Shown here one piece after another: positions 9,056-16,805 of a stretch of 64,000 bases of DNA (positions are counted from its first letter, which is position 1; each line of letters starts with the position of its first letter). Source of the DNA: a candidate division LCP-89 bacterium B3_LCP (GTDB lineage Bacteria; Electryoneota; B3-LCP); the NCBI GenBank assembly GCA_005223185.1, contig NJBN01000006.1:62001-126000 (forward strand), read 5' to 3'. The notes under the pieces were generated by a model, which made no database searches, was not told the origin of the DNA, and saw nothing but the letters and a program-made list of their open reading frames with translations. Position numbers and translations under genes: made by a program.

Positions 9056-9691
9056 CTATTGCCCTAACGACCTTTCTAATCTGGTATTTCTTGTGCCCCT
9101 TTTCCTGCTCACAGCGGTCTTCGGTTTATCTATAGTACAGGTGATTGTGATCGCCAATATTGCCTGTTTCTCAACAGTTATACGATGTGATTCGCTAAAG
9201 CGGATATTGGTAAATTCTCGATAGAAAAAAGGCGTGGATTTGAGCATGTTCATAAATTCCGACACCTTATCAAATTCTCTCTCGTCATACATGATCTTAC
9301 TGATAGCCTTAATACGGAGTTCACGGTTGCGGTATTCTAAAAACGTCAGTACTACGTCTTCAGGTAAAATGTCCGCAAGAACTTTCAGCTTACTTGCCCA
9401 TAGAAAGCGCTCTTTTTCCATTTGCGCTAAGGTAAGTACGTCGTCTTTGGAGATGTTCTTGCCGACACTTTGAAGCTCATCAAGCCGTTCCTGGATCTCG
9501 GATATTTTATCCTCCTTATCCGAAATGATACTACCCAAAGCCTGATGATTTCGCAGTGTATAGAGAGACAAAATTATGAAAATTACCAGAAAGAGACCGA
9601 TAACGATGGCTTCCCGTCTCTTGCGCCAGCGCGCCTCTTTTTCAGCGTGCCCTTCTGATTTGTTGAGATTGATACTAAAAACTTTAACCAT
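9056..9691 (-). CDS. pilN: Type IV pilus assembly protein PilN
   Basis: Inner-membrane partner of PilO; its cytoplasmic tail binds PilM. The tail begins MVKVFSINLNKSE, close to the conserved INLLP-type PilM-binding motif, followed by a TM helix (about 29-48), a coiled coil and a ferredoxin-like domain. The C-terminus has an extra basic tail (KTAVSRKRGTRNTRLERSLGQ region). GGAG lies 8 bases before the ATG. It follows pilM by five bases. Confidence 0.86.
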   Translation of the reverse strand: MVKVFSINLNKSEGHAEKEARWRKRREAIVIGLFLVIFIILSLYTLRNHQALGSIISDKEDKISEIQERLDELQSVGKNISKDDVLTLAQMEKERFLWASKLKVLADILPEDVVLTFLEYRNRELRIKAISKIMYDEREFDKVSEFMNMLKSTPFFYREFTNIRFSESHRITVEKQAILAITITCTIDKPKTAVSRKRGTRNTRLERSLGQ

Positions 9692-9696
9692 GAGGA

Positions 9697-10764
9697 TTAC
9701 TCCACGCGAAGAGCTAAACCGATTGCGACAGCTAACTGTGTACCTTCCGGAATTTCACTATCGACACCTTCCAAACCGGCACATGGATTGTACAAAGTCG
9801 CGGAGATATTGAATTTTTTCTCCAGATATTCGTCCAAGCCGGGAAGCCTGGCAGAACCGCCGGTAAGCTTGATACTGTTGAAGAATGCCTGCCCTGTTTC
9901 TTTTACATAATATCTCAGCGAACGATTGATCTCGTCCCCTAAGCGTTCTAATGAACTTTTTTCAGCAAGCCGCAGCCCCTGATCGCCATTTTCAGATTCC
10001 GCCAAGGGGAGATCGGGTTGTAAACCTTCAGTCCGTTTCACTTTTTCAGCGTCATCGTAACTCAACCCGTACTTTTTCATCAATTCCTGCGTAAAGGCAA
10101 ATCCGGCAATGGGGATATCACGGGTGAAGAAAAGACTTTTACGGCCCACAACCGAAAGGGTAGTTTGGCGACAGCCGATGTTTACGAACAGATCCACTCC
10201 ATCATCGGGGAGGTCATTAAGAGACATATAGGAATTCAAGAGTGCCAAAGGATCGATGTCCACAATACCTGGTTTTAATTCTATGTCGCGCAATATCTCC
10301 AGGTGATTTTGGAACTGCTTGCGGGTGGCAGCCACCAAGAGAACGCGCACTTTATCAGATTCTTGTGGGTCATCGCCTAAAATCTGGTAATCGACGATAG
10401 TTTCACTCCCATCCAAGGGCAGGTGCTTGCGAGCTTCCAACAGCAAGGAAGAATCCATCTCATCGTCCGTCATCTGAACCGATTTGATCTCCTTGGCTGC
10501 GACAGCCTGTCCGCCTATGGAAGAAGTTAAAAACTTGATCCGACGCGGCACCTGTCCCATATCGTTAAAGGCACTCATAAGTCTGGGAACAGTTATCGAC
10601 CTCTTAGGTCCGTCGGGATCGAAGGTTTCACCTTCAGAATAGATCGGAACTATGAGATACTTGGCTAACCGATAATGCGCACCGGATTTTTCCAGCGCGG
10701 CAATTTTTATACTGTGCGTGCCAATGTCCAGACCTATGCGTTGCTGGCTTCCGAATTTGATCAT
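9697..10764 (-). CDS. pilM: Type IV pilus assembly ATPase-fold protein PilM
   Basis: Actin-like cytoplasmic protein that anchors PilN and organises the inner-membrane complex. 355 residues with the actin/FtsA fold signatures: IGLDIGTHSIKIAALEK near the N-terminus, DLFVNIGCRQTTLSVV in the middle, and IKLTGGSARLPGLDEYL near the C-terminus. AGGT stands upstream of the ATG. A 142-bp gap to the preceding PilX-like gene is the largest inside the operon and could hold a secondary promoter; a TATAAT hexamer lies in it without a clear -35. Confidence 0.9.
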   Translation of the reverse strand: MIKFGSQQRIGLDIGTHSIKIAALEKSGAHYRLAKYLIVPIYSEGETFDPDGPKRSITVPRLMSAFNDMGQVPRRIKFLTSSIGGQAVAAKEIKSVQMTDDEMDSSLLLEARKHLPLDGSETIVDYQILGDDPQESDKVRVLLVAATRKQFQNHLEILRDIELKPGIVDIDPLALLNSYMSLNDLPDDGVDLFVNIGCRQTTLSVVGRKSLFFTRDIPIAGFAFTQELMKKYGLSYDDAEKVKRTEGLQPDLPLAESENGDQGLRLAEKSSLERLGDEINRSLRYYVKETGQAFFNSIKLTGGSARLPGLDEYLEKKFNISATLYNPCAGLEGVDSEIPEGTQLAVAIGLALRVE

Positions 10765-10906
10765 TTTACCTGATCTTAAGAATTATAATTAGAACTTGGC
10801 GTTTTTTTAGGATAATTATGCGGTCAGGAATCCTAAAGTAGCTGTTTTTCAAATTACTGTCGGAGCGTCCTCGATTATGAAGTAAATCCGTCGGGGACTG
10901 TTAACG

Positions 10907-12436
10907 TCACCGCAGATCCCAACTGATTACTTCGAATAGGGCGTGACCTTCCGAGTCGGTGGCTTCGATGAAATACGGGGGTGACATCTGACTTAAACGT
11001 TTATCGAAATTATAATGCTTGCCGTAGCCAGTGCCTCCTTGATTGGATCGGTGTACGTAACCTCGTCTTTTCTGGGTTATTGCGCCATGCATAAAAATAT
11101 CCCCGCGCTCATCGCGTGCTGGATTACCATTTATCATGAAATTATAAGTGCCATTCCAGAATTCCCAGGGGGTGCAGGTACCGGGGTCTTCATTCTGATC
11201 CTCGAAGGAAAAGCTCTCGCCCAGCGCCACCATGGCTGCAGTTATGACAATATGGCAGCTATCCGGGTTGAAGTTGGTCCTGAATTTCCCATCCTGGCGC
11301 CCGTTCGCCCAGGTATCGCCAATGGTGATATTCTGTTCGGATACGATGCCCAGGATATCAGCCGGCGCATTGGCAGTGCTGTCGTTAAACGCCCCGGTGT
11401 TGGGGTTGGCAAAGTAATAGCGAATGTCATCCACTAATCTTATACAATGGTAGCCCAAGAAAGTTGGGTTATAATGTCCATGAGCTCCCACTGTTACCTG
11501 TCCCCGCACTACACCTTGAAGTTCAAGGTATCCATCCACCCAGATCGCTTGCCATGCGGGAGGACTTCCCGTGGCAACCACGGCGGAACTGTCAAAAGGT
11601 GTACCGAAAGGCCATTGATACAGTCTCCAACCGCTCCTATCAAGGAATACCAAACGACTGGCCCAGTAACCGTTGGCATCCCCGAAGTAGGTGCCTCCCG
11701 CAGAAGCGGCATTGCGGATTTCCGTGGCTTCTTCGGGGAGATATATTTCCCTGTATTCAAAAATAGGATCATAATTAACAAATTGAGGATTAAACCCGAT
11801 AGCTTCGAAAAAGATCGGTGCGGTGGTAGTGACTCGATCGTAGAAGACCGGATTGTTCATAATGGCGATGGTATCGTTGGAATGTACCCAGCCATCCAAA
11901 GTATCTTCCTGCCAGAACTTTATGACCTCGCCGAAAATAGTTGTTTCTATGTCTGTGAGATACAAGAAATTAGCTAAGCCCATGAGTTGTATCTTCATCT
12001 TAGAAGTATCATAGACGGTGTAACTCTTTCCATCATATCCTTTAATTTCCACACGCCCCACGGAGATGATATCCAGATAGTTATAATCAGCCATAGCCGT
12101 CCCCATCACGTTGACGTCCGGGGCGCGGATCACCTCGTGGACATAAGAAGTGGTATTTCCTTCATAATCGGTGATTATCCCTCCGCCCAGAATAACCGGT
12201 TCCGGTGGGATGGCGTTTGGTGAAAGGGATCTGAGGTCAGTGAAACCTATGTCAAAGACACCTCCGTGCGCAGCATAATAAGCCTGGAGTTGAGCGCGTT
12301 CGTAAGCAACTTCCAAACCTTCATCGGAACCCCATTTCATGTATCCAAAACCTGTGAAGACAAGCAAACCGATCATAATGATAGCGAGAATTGGAAAGCT
12401 GCCATCTTCCCCCATGATCTTTTTGAAAGTTTCCAT
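10907..12436 (-). CDS. PilX-like large pilus-associated protein
   Basis: About 509 residues with a short N-terminus, a prepilin-like hydrophobic segment (GEDGSFPILAIIMIGLLVF, about 10-28) and a long secreted region rich in Tyr, Trp and Asn. The place after two pilin-like genes is that of PilX, whose family also has a Gly-preceded hydrophobic start without the Glu at +5. The secreted part contains no domain I recognise, though wording such as DDIRYYFANPNTGAF suggests beta-structure. It may cap the pilus tip or act as an adhesin; that is inference. ATG 12436 is preferred over GTG 12442 because GAGGTG precedes it closely. Confidence 0.65.
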   Translation of the reverse strand: METFKKIMGEDGSFPILAIIMIGLLVFTGFGYMKWGSDEGLEVAYERAQLQAYYAAHGGVFDIGFTDLRSLSPNAIPPEPVILGGGIITDYEGNTTSYVHEVIRAPDVNVMGTAMADYNYLDIISVGRVEIKGYDGKSYTVYDTSKMKIQLMGLANFLYLTDIETTIFGEVIKFWQEDTLDGWVHSNDTIAIMNNPVFYDRVTTTAPIFFEAIGFNPQFVNYDPIFEYREIYLPEEATEIRNAASAGGTYFGDANGYWASRLVFLDRSGWRLYQWPFGTPFDSSAVVATGSPPAWQAIWVDGYLELQGVVRGQVTVGAHGHYNPTFLGYHCIRLVDDIRYYFANPNTGAFNDSTANAPADILGIVSEQNITIGDTWANGRQDGKFRTNFNPDSCHIVITAAMVALGESFSFEDQNEDPGTCTPWEFWNGTYNFMINGNPARDERGDIFMHGAITQKRRGYVHRSNQGGTGYGKHYNFDKRLSQMSPPYFIEATDSEGHALFEVISWDLR

Positions 12437-12460
12437 GATCACCTCGTGCGCTAAACCTGA

Positions 12461-13126
12461 TTATTCACGACTCATCAAGGTATTCTTCATATATGCAGAA
12501 ACTCGGTATTCTTTTTTCAGAATGTACTCGATTGATTCCTTTTTGACGTTTTTCTTTCGAGAATATTCTATATTAAGGATGACCTGTGGCATAGCATCGT
12601 TAAAGGATGGTGATAACATGGGATTATTCCAATCAACGAATTTAAATCCGGTAATCTTGAAATTGTGATCCTCACCCCAGCCATCCGGTGGAAAGTGTTC
12701 CTTATGATTTGTACGAAAACTGTAAAATTCTTCAGGCGCTGTATTCCCTATACCCACGAAAACACCCTGTTCAGGATGGGCAGAGAAGTTATAAGCGGTG
12801 GAATCCGCAACGCGGATGGGATAATCTGTGAGGTTCATTGTGTAAATCGTGAAGCTGCGCAGTTCACTCTGAGAAGGAATCTCAGTTATCCTGCCACCCA
12901 CCCGTAGTTGATCCTCTATGAATGCCAATACGTCATTGGCATACTGATCAACCAATCGGATTCCCCAGGAACGGAACATCCATTCGCGAAAGGCTAATAT
13001 TGTAATAGTAAACCCCAGGAAAACAACCGTCAGCAGCACTACAGAATATACAGCTTCAATGAAGGTCCAACCTTCATCGGCAGATACAGGCTTCAAAGAG
13101 AGACTTTGCCTGATTTTCTGAAGCAT
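12461..13126 (-). CDS. PilW-like minor pilin (prepilin-type N-terminus)
   Basis: Minor pseudopilin of 221 residues. The prepilin peptidase site is DEG/WTFIEAVYSVVLL (about residue 18), followed by the long hydrophobic N-helix; Glu at +5 is kept. The +1 residue after the cleavage Gly is Trp rather than Phe, which is rare. The C-terminal globular part has a PilW-like beta-rich look (FVGIGNTAPEEFYSF). It precedes the PilX-like gene and follows another minor pilin with a 3-base gap, so all are co-made. Likely part of the pilus-tip priming complex. Confidence 0.8.
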   Translation of the reverse strand: MLQKIRQSLSLKPVSADEGWTFIEAVYSVVLLTVVFLGFTITILAFREWMFRSWGIRLVDQYANDVLAFIEDQLRVGGRITEIPSQSELRSFTIYTMNLTDYPIRVADSTAYNFSAHPEQGVFVGIGNTAPEEFYSFRTNHKEHFPPDGWGEDHNFKITGFKFVDWNNPMLSPSFNDAMPQVILNIEYSRKKNVKKESIEYILKKEYRVSAYMKNTLMSRE

Positions 13127-13129
13127 GGT

Positions 13130-13684
13130 TTAGCTCGGTTTCTGAGAATAGGTTGTCAATGAGATTTCATTACCTAAGTCTTTGCAAAATCTCTGCACAG
13201 ATTTTCCGTGAGGTTCCACCCATTCAGCCCACACCGTAATTGCATAATAAGCGACTTTCAATTCACCTAATTCGTTAATATAGGTCGGATCGGTCTTTCT
13301 TTCCTGTATAGGTCCGTAGAACAGGTTTACCATTATGGGTGAACCGGGTTCTAAAGGTACGACTTTATAAGGATATTCAGTGCTGCCTTTCATCGTCTGG
13401 TCTATGGGCCAGGGTTCGTTCTGGTTATCCCGGGTATGGGTGTACATCTGCCCGATCCAGTATTCAAGTTCCACCTGCACAATTCGCAGAACCTGCTGTT
13501 TATGCATGTTAACGTCGAGGAAGCGGTTTCCGAAAAACATTGTTTGAGCCGTGATTACAGCAGCAGCGACCAGCATAACAAAGGTGACTAAAACTTCTAT
13601 AAAGGTTACGCCGTCATCTTTTTTTAGCAGTCGTCTGCAATCAAACCATCTCAATGTAATCGTATTTCGGGATGAGAAATTCAT
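13130..13684 (-). CDS. PilV-like minor pilin (prepilin-type N-terminus)
   Basis: Minor pseudopilin of 184 residues with a long 26-residue leader, the prepilin site DDG/VTFIEVLVTFVML and hydrophobic helix to about residue 48. Glu at +5 is present; the +1 residue is Val. The remainder is a small beta-rich domain without Cys pairs. It lies three bases after pilT's stop and three before the next pilin-like gene. Name by order (PilV/PilW/PilX) rather than by sequence match. Confidence 0.8.
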   Translation of the reverse strand: MNFSSRNTITLRWFDCRRLLKKDDGVTFIEVLVTFVMLVAAAVITAQTMFFGNRFLDVNMHKQQVLRIVQVELEYWIGQMYTHTRDNQNEPWPIDQTMKGSTEYPYKVVPLEPGSPIMVNLFYGPIQERKTDPTYINELGELKVAYYAITVWAEWVEPHGKSVQRFCKDLGNEISLTTYSQKPS

Positions 13685-13687
13685 TGT

Positions 13688-14752
13688 TTAACCCGCTAAG
13701 TTCACATCAAAAAGCTTGGGATTTTCTGCTATGTGCTTGGCAACCTCGCGGTCAATCGTACCCTTATGCAGCAATCTCATCAGATCCTGATCCAAAGACT
13801 GCATCCCTTCTTTTCCGCCCGCTTGAATTACTGAGGGGATCTGATAAATCTTATCTTCCCGAATCAGGTTGCGTACCGCAATATTAGCGACCATGACCTC
13901 CATGGCGGCTACCCGTCCGCTGGCATTTTTAAGAGGCAACAGTTTCTGGGCAATAACCGCTTCTAAAGATTCAGCCAGCATGGAACGCACCTGCGTCTTC
14001 TGCGATGAAGGGAAGATGTCGATAATCCGGTCAATGGTCTTCGCGGCGCTGGAAGTATGCAGCGTAGCCAAGACTAAATGACCCGTTTCCGCGGCCGTTA
14101 ATGCTAAAGCTATGGTCTCCAGATCACGCATTTCACCCACCAGTATCACATCCGGATCTTCACGTAATGCAGCTCGCAAGGCATTGGCAAATGAATGGGT
14201 GCTGGCGCCCAATTCTCGCTGGTTGATCAGGCAATTTCGGCTTTCATGGAAAAATTCTACCGGATCTTCAATGGTTATGATGTGCAGTTCCTTGTACTCA
14301 TTGATGTGATCCACCATTGTCGCCAGCGTAGTGGATTTCCCGCTGCCAGTGGGACCTGTAAGGAGAACCAAACCCCGATCCCGAAGCGCCAGTTCCTTCA
14401 TGATTTGAGGCAATCCCAATTCCTCGAAGGACTTGATCTCGGCAGGTATAGTTCTGAAAACAGCAGCCATACCCTGGATCTGCTGGAAGACATTGACTCG
14501 GAACCGGGCAATTTTCTCTAACTTATAGGAGAAGTCAATCTCTTTAACCTCTTCCAAGCGCTCGCGCTGAGATTGTTCCAGAATAGGGAAGACTAATCTC
14601 TCCAACACTTCCTGAGTCATCAGGGGCAACTTCATTTTCCGCATGGTGCCGTGAACACGGATCATGGGAATCGAACCGGTAGAAATGTGAAGATCTGATG
14701 CATCCTGTTCGACGGAGAAGTTCAGCAGTTGGTTGATATCATTGATTTCCAA
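13688..14752 (-). CDS. pilT: Type IV pilus retraction ATPase PilT
   Basis: Hexameric motor that depolymerises pili for twitching motility. 354 residues, standard for PilT. It has a PAS-like N-domain (about 1-100), Walker A GPTGSGKST (133-141), Walker B VILVGEMRD, His box TLHTSSAAKTIDRIID, and the PilT-specific C-terminal AIRNLIRE-type motif as AVRNLIREDKIYQI. Its presence marks the cluster as retractile pili rather than a pure type II secretion system. The start read is TTG at 14752 with AAGGG about nine bases upstream; there is no in-frame ATG nearby. Confidence 0.95.
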   Translation of the reverse strand: MEINDINQLLNFSVEQDASDLHISTGSIPMIRVHGTMRKMKLPLMTQEVLERLVFPILEQSQRERLEEVKEIDFSYKLEKIARFRVNVFQQIQGMAAVFRTIPAEIKSFEELGLPQIMKELALRDRGLVLLTGPTGSGKSTTLATMVDHINEYKELHIITIEDPVEFFHESRNCLINQRELGASTHSFANALRAALREDPDVILVGEMRDLETIALALTAAETGHLVLATLHTSSAAKTIDRIIDIFPSSQKTQVRSMLAESLEAVIAQKLLPLKNASGRVAAMEVMVANIAVRNLIREDKIYQIPSVIQAGGKEGMQSLDQDLMRLLHKGTIDREVAKHIAENPKLFDVNLAG

Positions 14753-14777
14753 AGCATTCGCCCTTAACTGTTAACTA

Positions 14778-15206
14778 TCAATCGAATCCCTGGTCAGAAG
14801 GCAGACCGTAACCGGTAAATCTGCCTGTACGAACTTCAAAGATAATCACGTGTCCCGCACCACCCTTCATCTTTTCGGTTGAAGTGGCCATAATTTGATC
14901 TAACTGATCGCCAGCGCCCACAATCTGGAATTCCCACTGGTTAAGAGTAGCCAGGTCAATTTCCAGATATTCAAAGTTTTCTAACTCATCTACATCAGTG
15001 GGGTATTCACTGTTATCCTGATAGTACATTTTGCAGGAATTGTAGATAGCTCCGATTGTAGCCTGCGGATCAGCAGCCCGTGCTCCTTCCACATATTGCA
15101 CATAAATAGGCACTGATATCGCCGCCAGGATAGCTACGATGACCACCACAATCAAGACTTCGATCAACGTGAAGCCTTCATCAGCTCTGAAGAACTTTTT
15201 CAGCAT
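14778..15206 (-). CDS. pilA: Major type IV pilin
   Basis: Structural pilin of 142 residues. The classic prepilin signal ADEG/FTLIEVLIVVVIVAILA cleaves after Gly11, giving N-methyl-Phe at +1 and Glu at +5, followed by the polymerising helix. The mature domain is small and has one Cys only, so it lacks the disulfide loop of many T4a pilins. It resembles short GspG-like pilins of FCB and deltaproteobacterial lineages. It opens the operon with AGAGGT before the ATG and an AT-rich promoter zone upstream. Confidence 0.9.
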   Translation of the reverse strand: MLKKFFRADEGFTLIEVLIVVVIVAILAAISVPIYVQYVEGARAADPQATIGAIYNSCKMYYQDNSEYPTDVDELENFEYLEIDLATLNQWEFQIVGAGDQLDQIMATSTEKMKGGAGHVIIFEVRTGRFTGYGLPSDQGFD

Positions 15207-15252
15207 GTCAACTACCTCTTTTCTCTATAGTTCCATTTATCATATCTTATAT

Positions 15253-15265
15253 AATATAACGAATT
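15253..15265 (-). promoter_or_regulatory. 13-bp element upstream of the pilin gene, probable promoter core
   Basis: Minus strand AATTCGTTATATT, 47 bases from the pilin ATG. The TATATT part can serve as a -10, with TTGCAT 16 bases before it. Exactly the same 13 bases occur upstream of the ECF sigma gene (16633-16645). The match may mark a promoter class shared by both. Confidence 0.5.
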
Positions 15266-15375
15266 TTTCTTAAGATGCAACAACTGAATTAAAAAAAATA
15301 CGCATTTTATCGGAAAATATGGTAGATATGAATACAGTTTGCATCTGAATGTAAAATGCAAGATACATACCAAAC

Positions 15376-15403
15376 AAAAAGAACCGCTTAAACGGTTCTT
15401 TTA
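15376..15403 (-). terminator. Intrinsic terminator after the anti-sigma gene
   Basis: Ten-base arms AAAAGAACCG and CGGTTCTTTT around a six-base loop, with a short T-run on the minus strand. It separates the sigma/anti-sigma operon from the pilus operon, so the pilin gene needs its own promoter. Confidence 0.8.
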
Positions 15404-15459
15404 TTGAATTTACAAAATGCTTGCCTGCAAGTGGTGAATCAGTTGCGCATATGTTGCAC

Positions 15460-15993
15460 TTATCCCTTAAACGCTTTGACCATCTGCCATAAGCCCCAGC
15501 AGAAAATTACGCCTGCTATAAACAGATTCAGTGCCATTATTTCGTTGCCACTGAGTATTTCCAACGCTCCACCTGATTTTGAGAATATCTCGATTTCTTT
15601 AAAACTGCCTAAAACGTCCTTATCGGATCCAAACTTGCTAAGTTTCAACAAAACATCTTTAAGGAACGGGGTTGCCCATTTACCTAAAGAGAATCCGGCA
15701 AAAACTATGATCAATCCCAGTGCTAAAGCCTGCAACCAATCAGGCAGAGATCGCTGTGACGTTACGGGTGTCAACTTGGGGGTAAGTCGCGCTATGAAGC
15801 CCGCTGGCGCTCTTTGGAGAGTATGTAATTGAAAAAGTTCATCGATCCTGTTCTCACGCTCCAATACAGTGCGACAGGACTGGCACGACCCGATATGCTC
15901 CTCAAAATCAGTCCGCTGAGTGATTTTTAGTTCACCGTGAAGATAATCTTCAAATATTTCTATCGCCGGACATTCCATATTCAGCAATCTCAC
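15460..15993 (-). CDS. Membrane anti-sigma factor with zinc-finger domain
   Basis: Likely holds the ECF sigma factor inactive at the inner membrane. The N-terminal anti-sigma domain has the ZAS zinc motif HIGSCQSC (His-x3-Cys-x2-Cys) with an upstream Cys in MECP. Hydrophobic segments follow at about 85-105 (LQALALGLIIVFAGFSLG) and 150-172 near the C-terminus. The start is GTG at 15993, overlapping the sigma stop as GTGA; ATG at 15978 (MECPAIEIFEDYL) is the alternative. No periplasmic sensor domain is large enough to name, so the signal is unknown. Confidence 0.85.
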   Translation of the reverse strand: MRLLNMECPAIEIFEDYLHGELKITQRTDFEEHIGSCQSCRTVLERENRIDELFQLHTLQRAPAGFIARLTPKLTPVTSQRSLPDWLQALALGLIIVFAGFSLGKWATPFLKDVLLKLSKFGSDKDVLGSFKEIEIFSKSGGALEILSGNEIMALNLFIAGVIFCWGLWQMVKAFKG

Positions 15994-16556
15994 ACATTCA
16001 GCAAAGATTCAGCCACAATACGCATTCTGGCTCTGGCACGATGCAGATAAGCTTTTACCGTTCCCACCGGATGCCCTAAGATCGTTGAAATCTCCTTGCA
16101 ATCCAAGCCTTCAAGGTAGAACAGCACCACTATCCCCTGATAAACTGGAGGTAACTCGTTTATCAATCTATTTACCAGATCGCGTTTTTCAAAGTTCGAT
16201 TCGATGGACTTCTTGAACCATCCGGGTATTTTCAAGGCATCGAAATCTTCTTCTGGCAGGAGGTCTTCAGACCTGCCCCGTTTTCGTAATTCGCTATAGC
16301 AAACGTTTACAGTTATCCGATAAAGCCAACTGGAGAATTGTGATTTTTCTTTAAAGGAAGAGATCGCTTTCCAGGCGCGCACGAAGGCATCTTGCGCCAT
16401 ATCTTCTGCACGCACAGGATCGCTGAGGGTTCTGCATGCCAGCGTATATACCATATCCTGGTAACGTTCAACCAGCAAGCTGAATGCTTTTACGTCTCCC
16501 CTCTTGGCGCGAGCAACCAGTTCCTGGTCAGAAACTGGGTCATTCTCTATGGCCAT
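15990..16556 (-). CDS. RNA polymerase ECF-type sigma factor
   Basis: 188-residue alternative sigma factor. Region 2 covers about 20-90 (VERYQDMVYTLACRTLSD, AEDMAQDAFVRAWKAISSF, SSWLYRITVNVCYSELR) and region 4 about 125-180 (LPPVYQGIVVLFYLEGLDCKEISTILGHPVGTVKAYLHRARA). It is followed and overlapped by its anti-sigma gene, the usual pair. The pilus operon starts 254 bases beyond the anti-sigma gene, and a shared 13-bp upstream element suggests that it may control both itself and the pilin promoter. Confidence 0.94.
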   Translation of the reverse strand: MAIENDPVSDQELVARAKRGDVKAFSLLVERYQDMVYTLACRTLSDPVRAEDMAQDAFVRAWKAISSFKEKSQFSSWLYRITVNVCYSELRKRGRSEDLLPEEDFDALKIPGWFKKSIESNFEKRDLVNRLINELPPVYQGIVVLFYLEGLDCKEISTILGHPVGTVKAYLHRARARMRIVAESLLNV

Positions 16557-16632
16557 CTGTATAATAAGACTCCGGACAGTCAGCGAAGGTTGCAGGGAAT
16601 AAAGAATATTTTGATAATAAGCAGCTATAGGG

Positions 16633-16645
16633 AATATAACGAATT
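16633..16645 (-). promoter_or_regulatory. 13-bp element upstream of the ECF sigma gene
   Basis: Minus strand AATTCGTTATATT, 77 bases before the sigma ATG and identical to the element upstream of the pilin gene. No TTGACA-like -35 stands 17 bases before its TATATT (TCCAAT is there), which fits an alternative sigma or activator. A CGT-type core is common in ECF -10 elements. Confidence 0.45.
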
Positions 16646-16700
16646 AGTTTGACGTATTGGACTGTTTTTTGCAGAAATTCTTCACGATTTCACAATGTAC

Positions 16701-16729
16701 TTGACTTTTAGTAAAAAAATGCTTATCTT
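16701..16729 (+). promoter_or_regulatory. Sigma-70-like promoter of the secreted-protein run
   Basis: TTGACT (16701-16706), 17-bp spacer, TATCTT (16724-16729), 76 bases before the ATG at 16806. Five of six -35 and four of six -10 positions match consensus. Confidence 0.6.
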
Positions 16730-16805
16730 GAGTTATTATCAAAAGCTGCAACCAATCGTAATTCAATAGAAAGTTAAATAATAACCACAGAAAAACGGAG
16801 ATGCC

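Noticed and set aside
11447-11977. 176-residue plus-strand frame inside the PilX-like gene
   Set aside because: Antisense to an operon gene with a prepilin-like start; no motif of its own.
1467-15206. Whole cluster as a type II secretion system
   Set aside because: PilT with its AIRNLIRE-like motif and the PilM-N-O-P-Q order favour retractile type IV pili, although PilQ and the PilP-like protein have GspD/GspC features.
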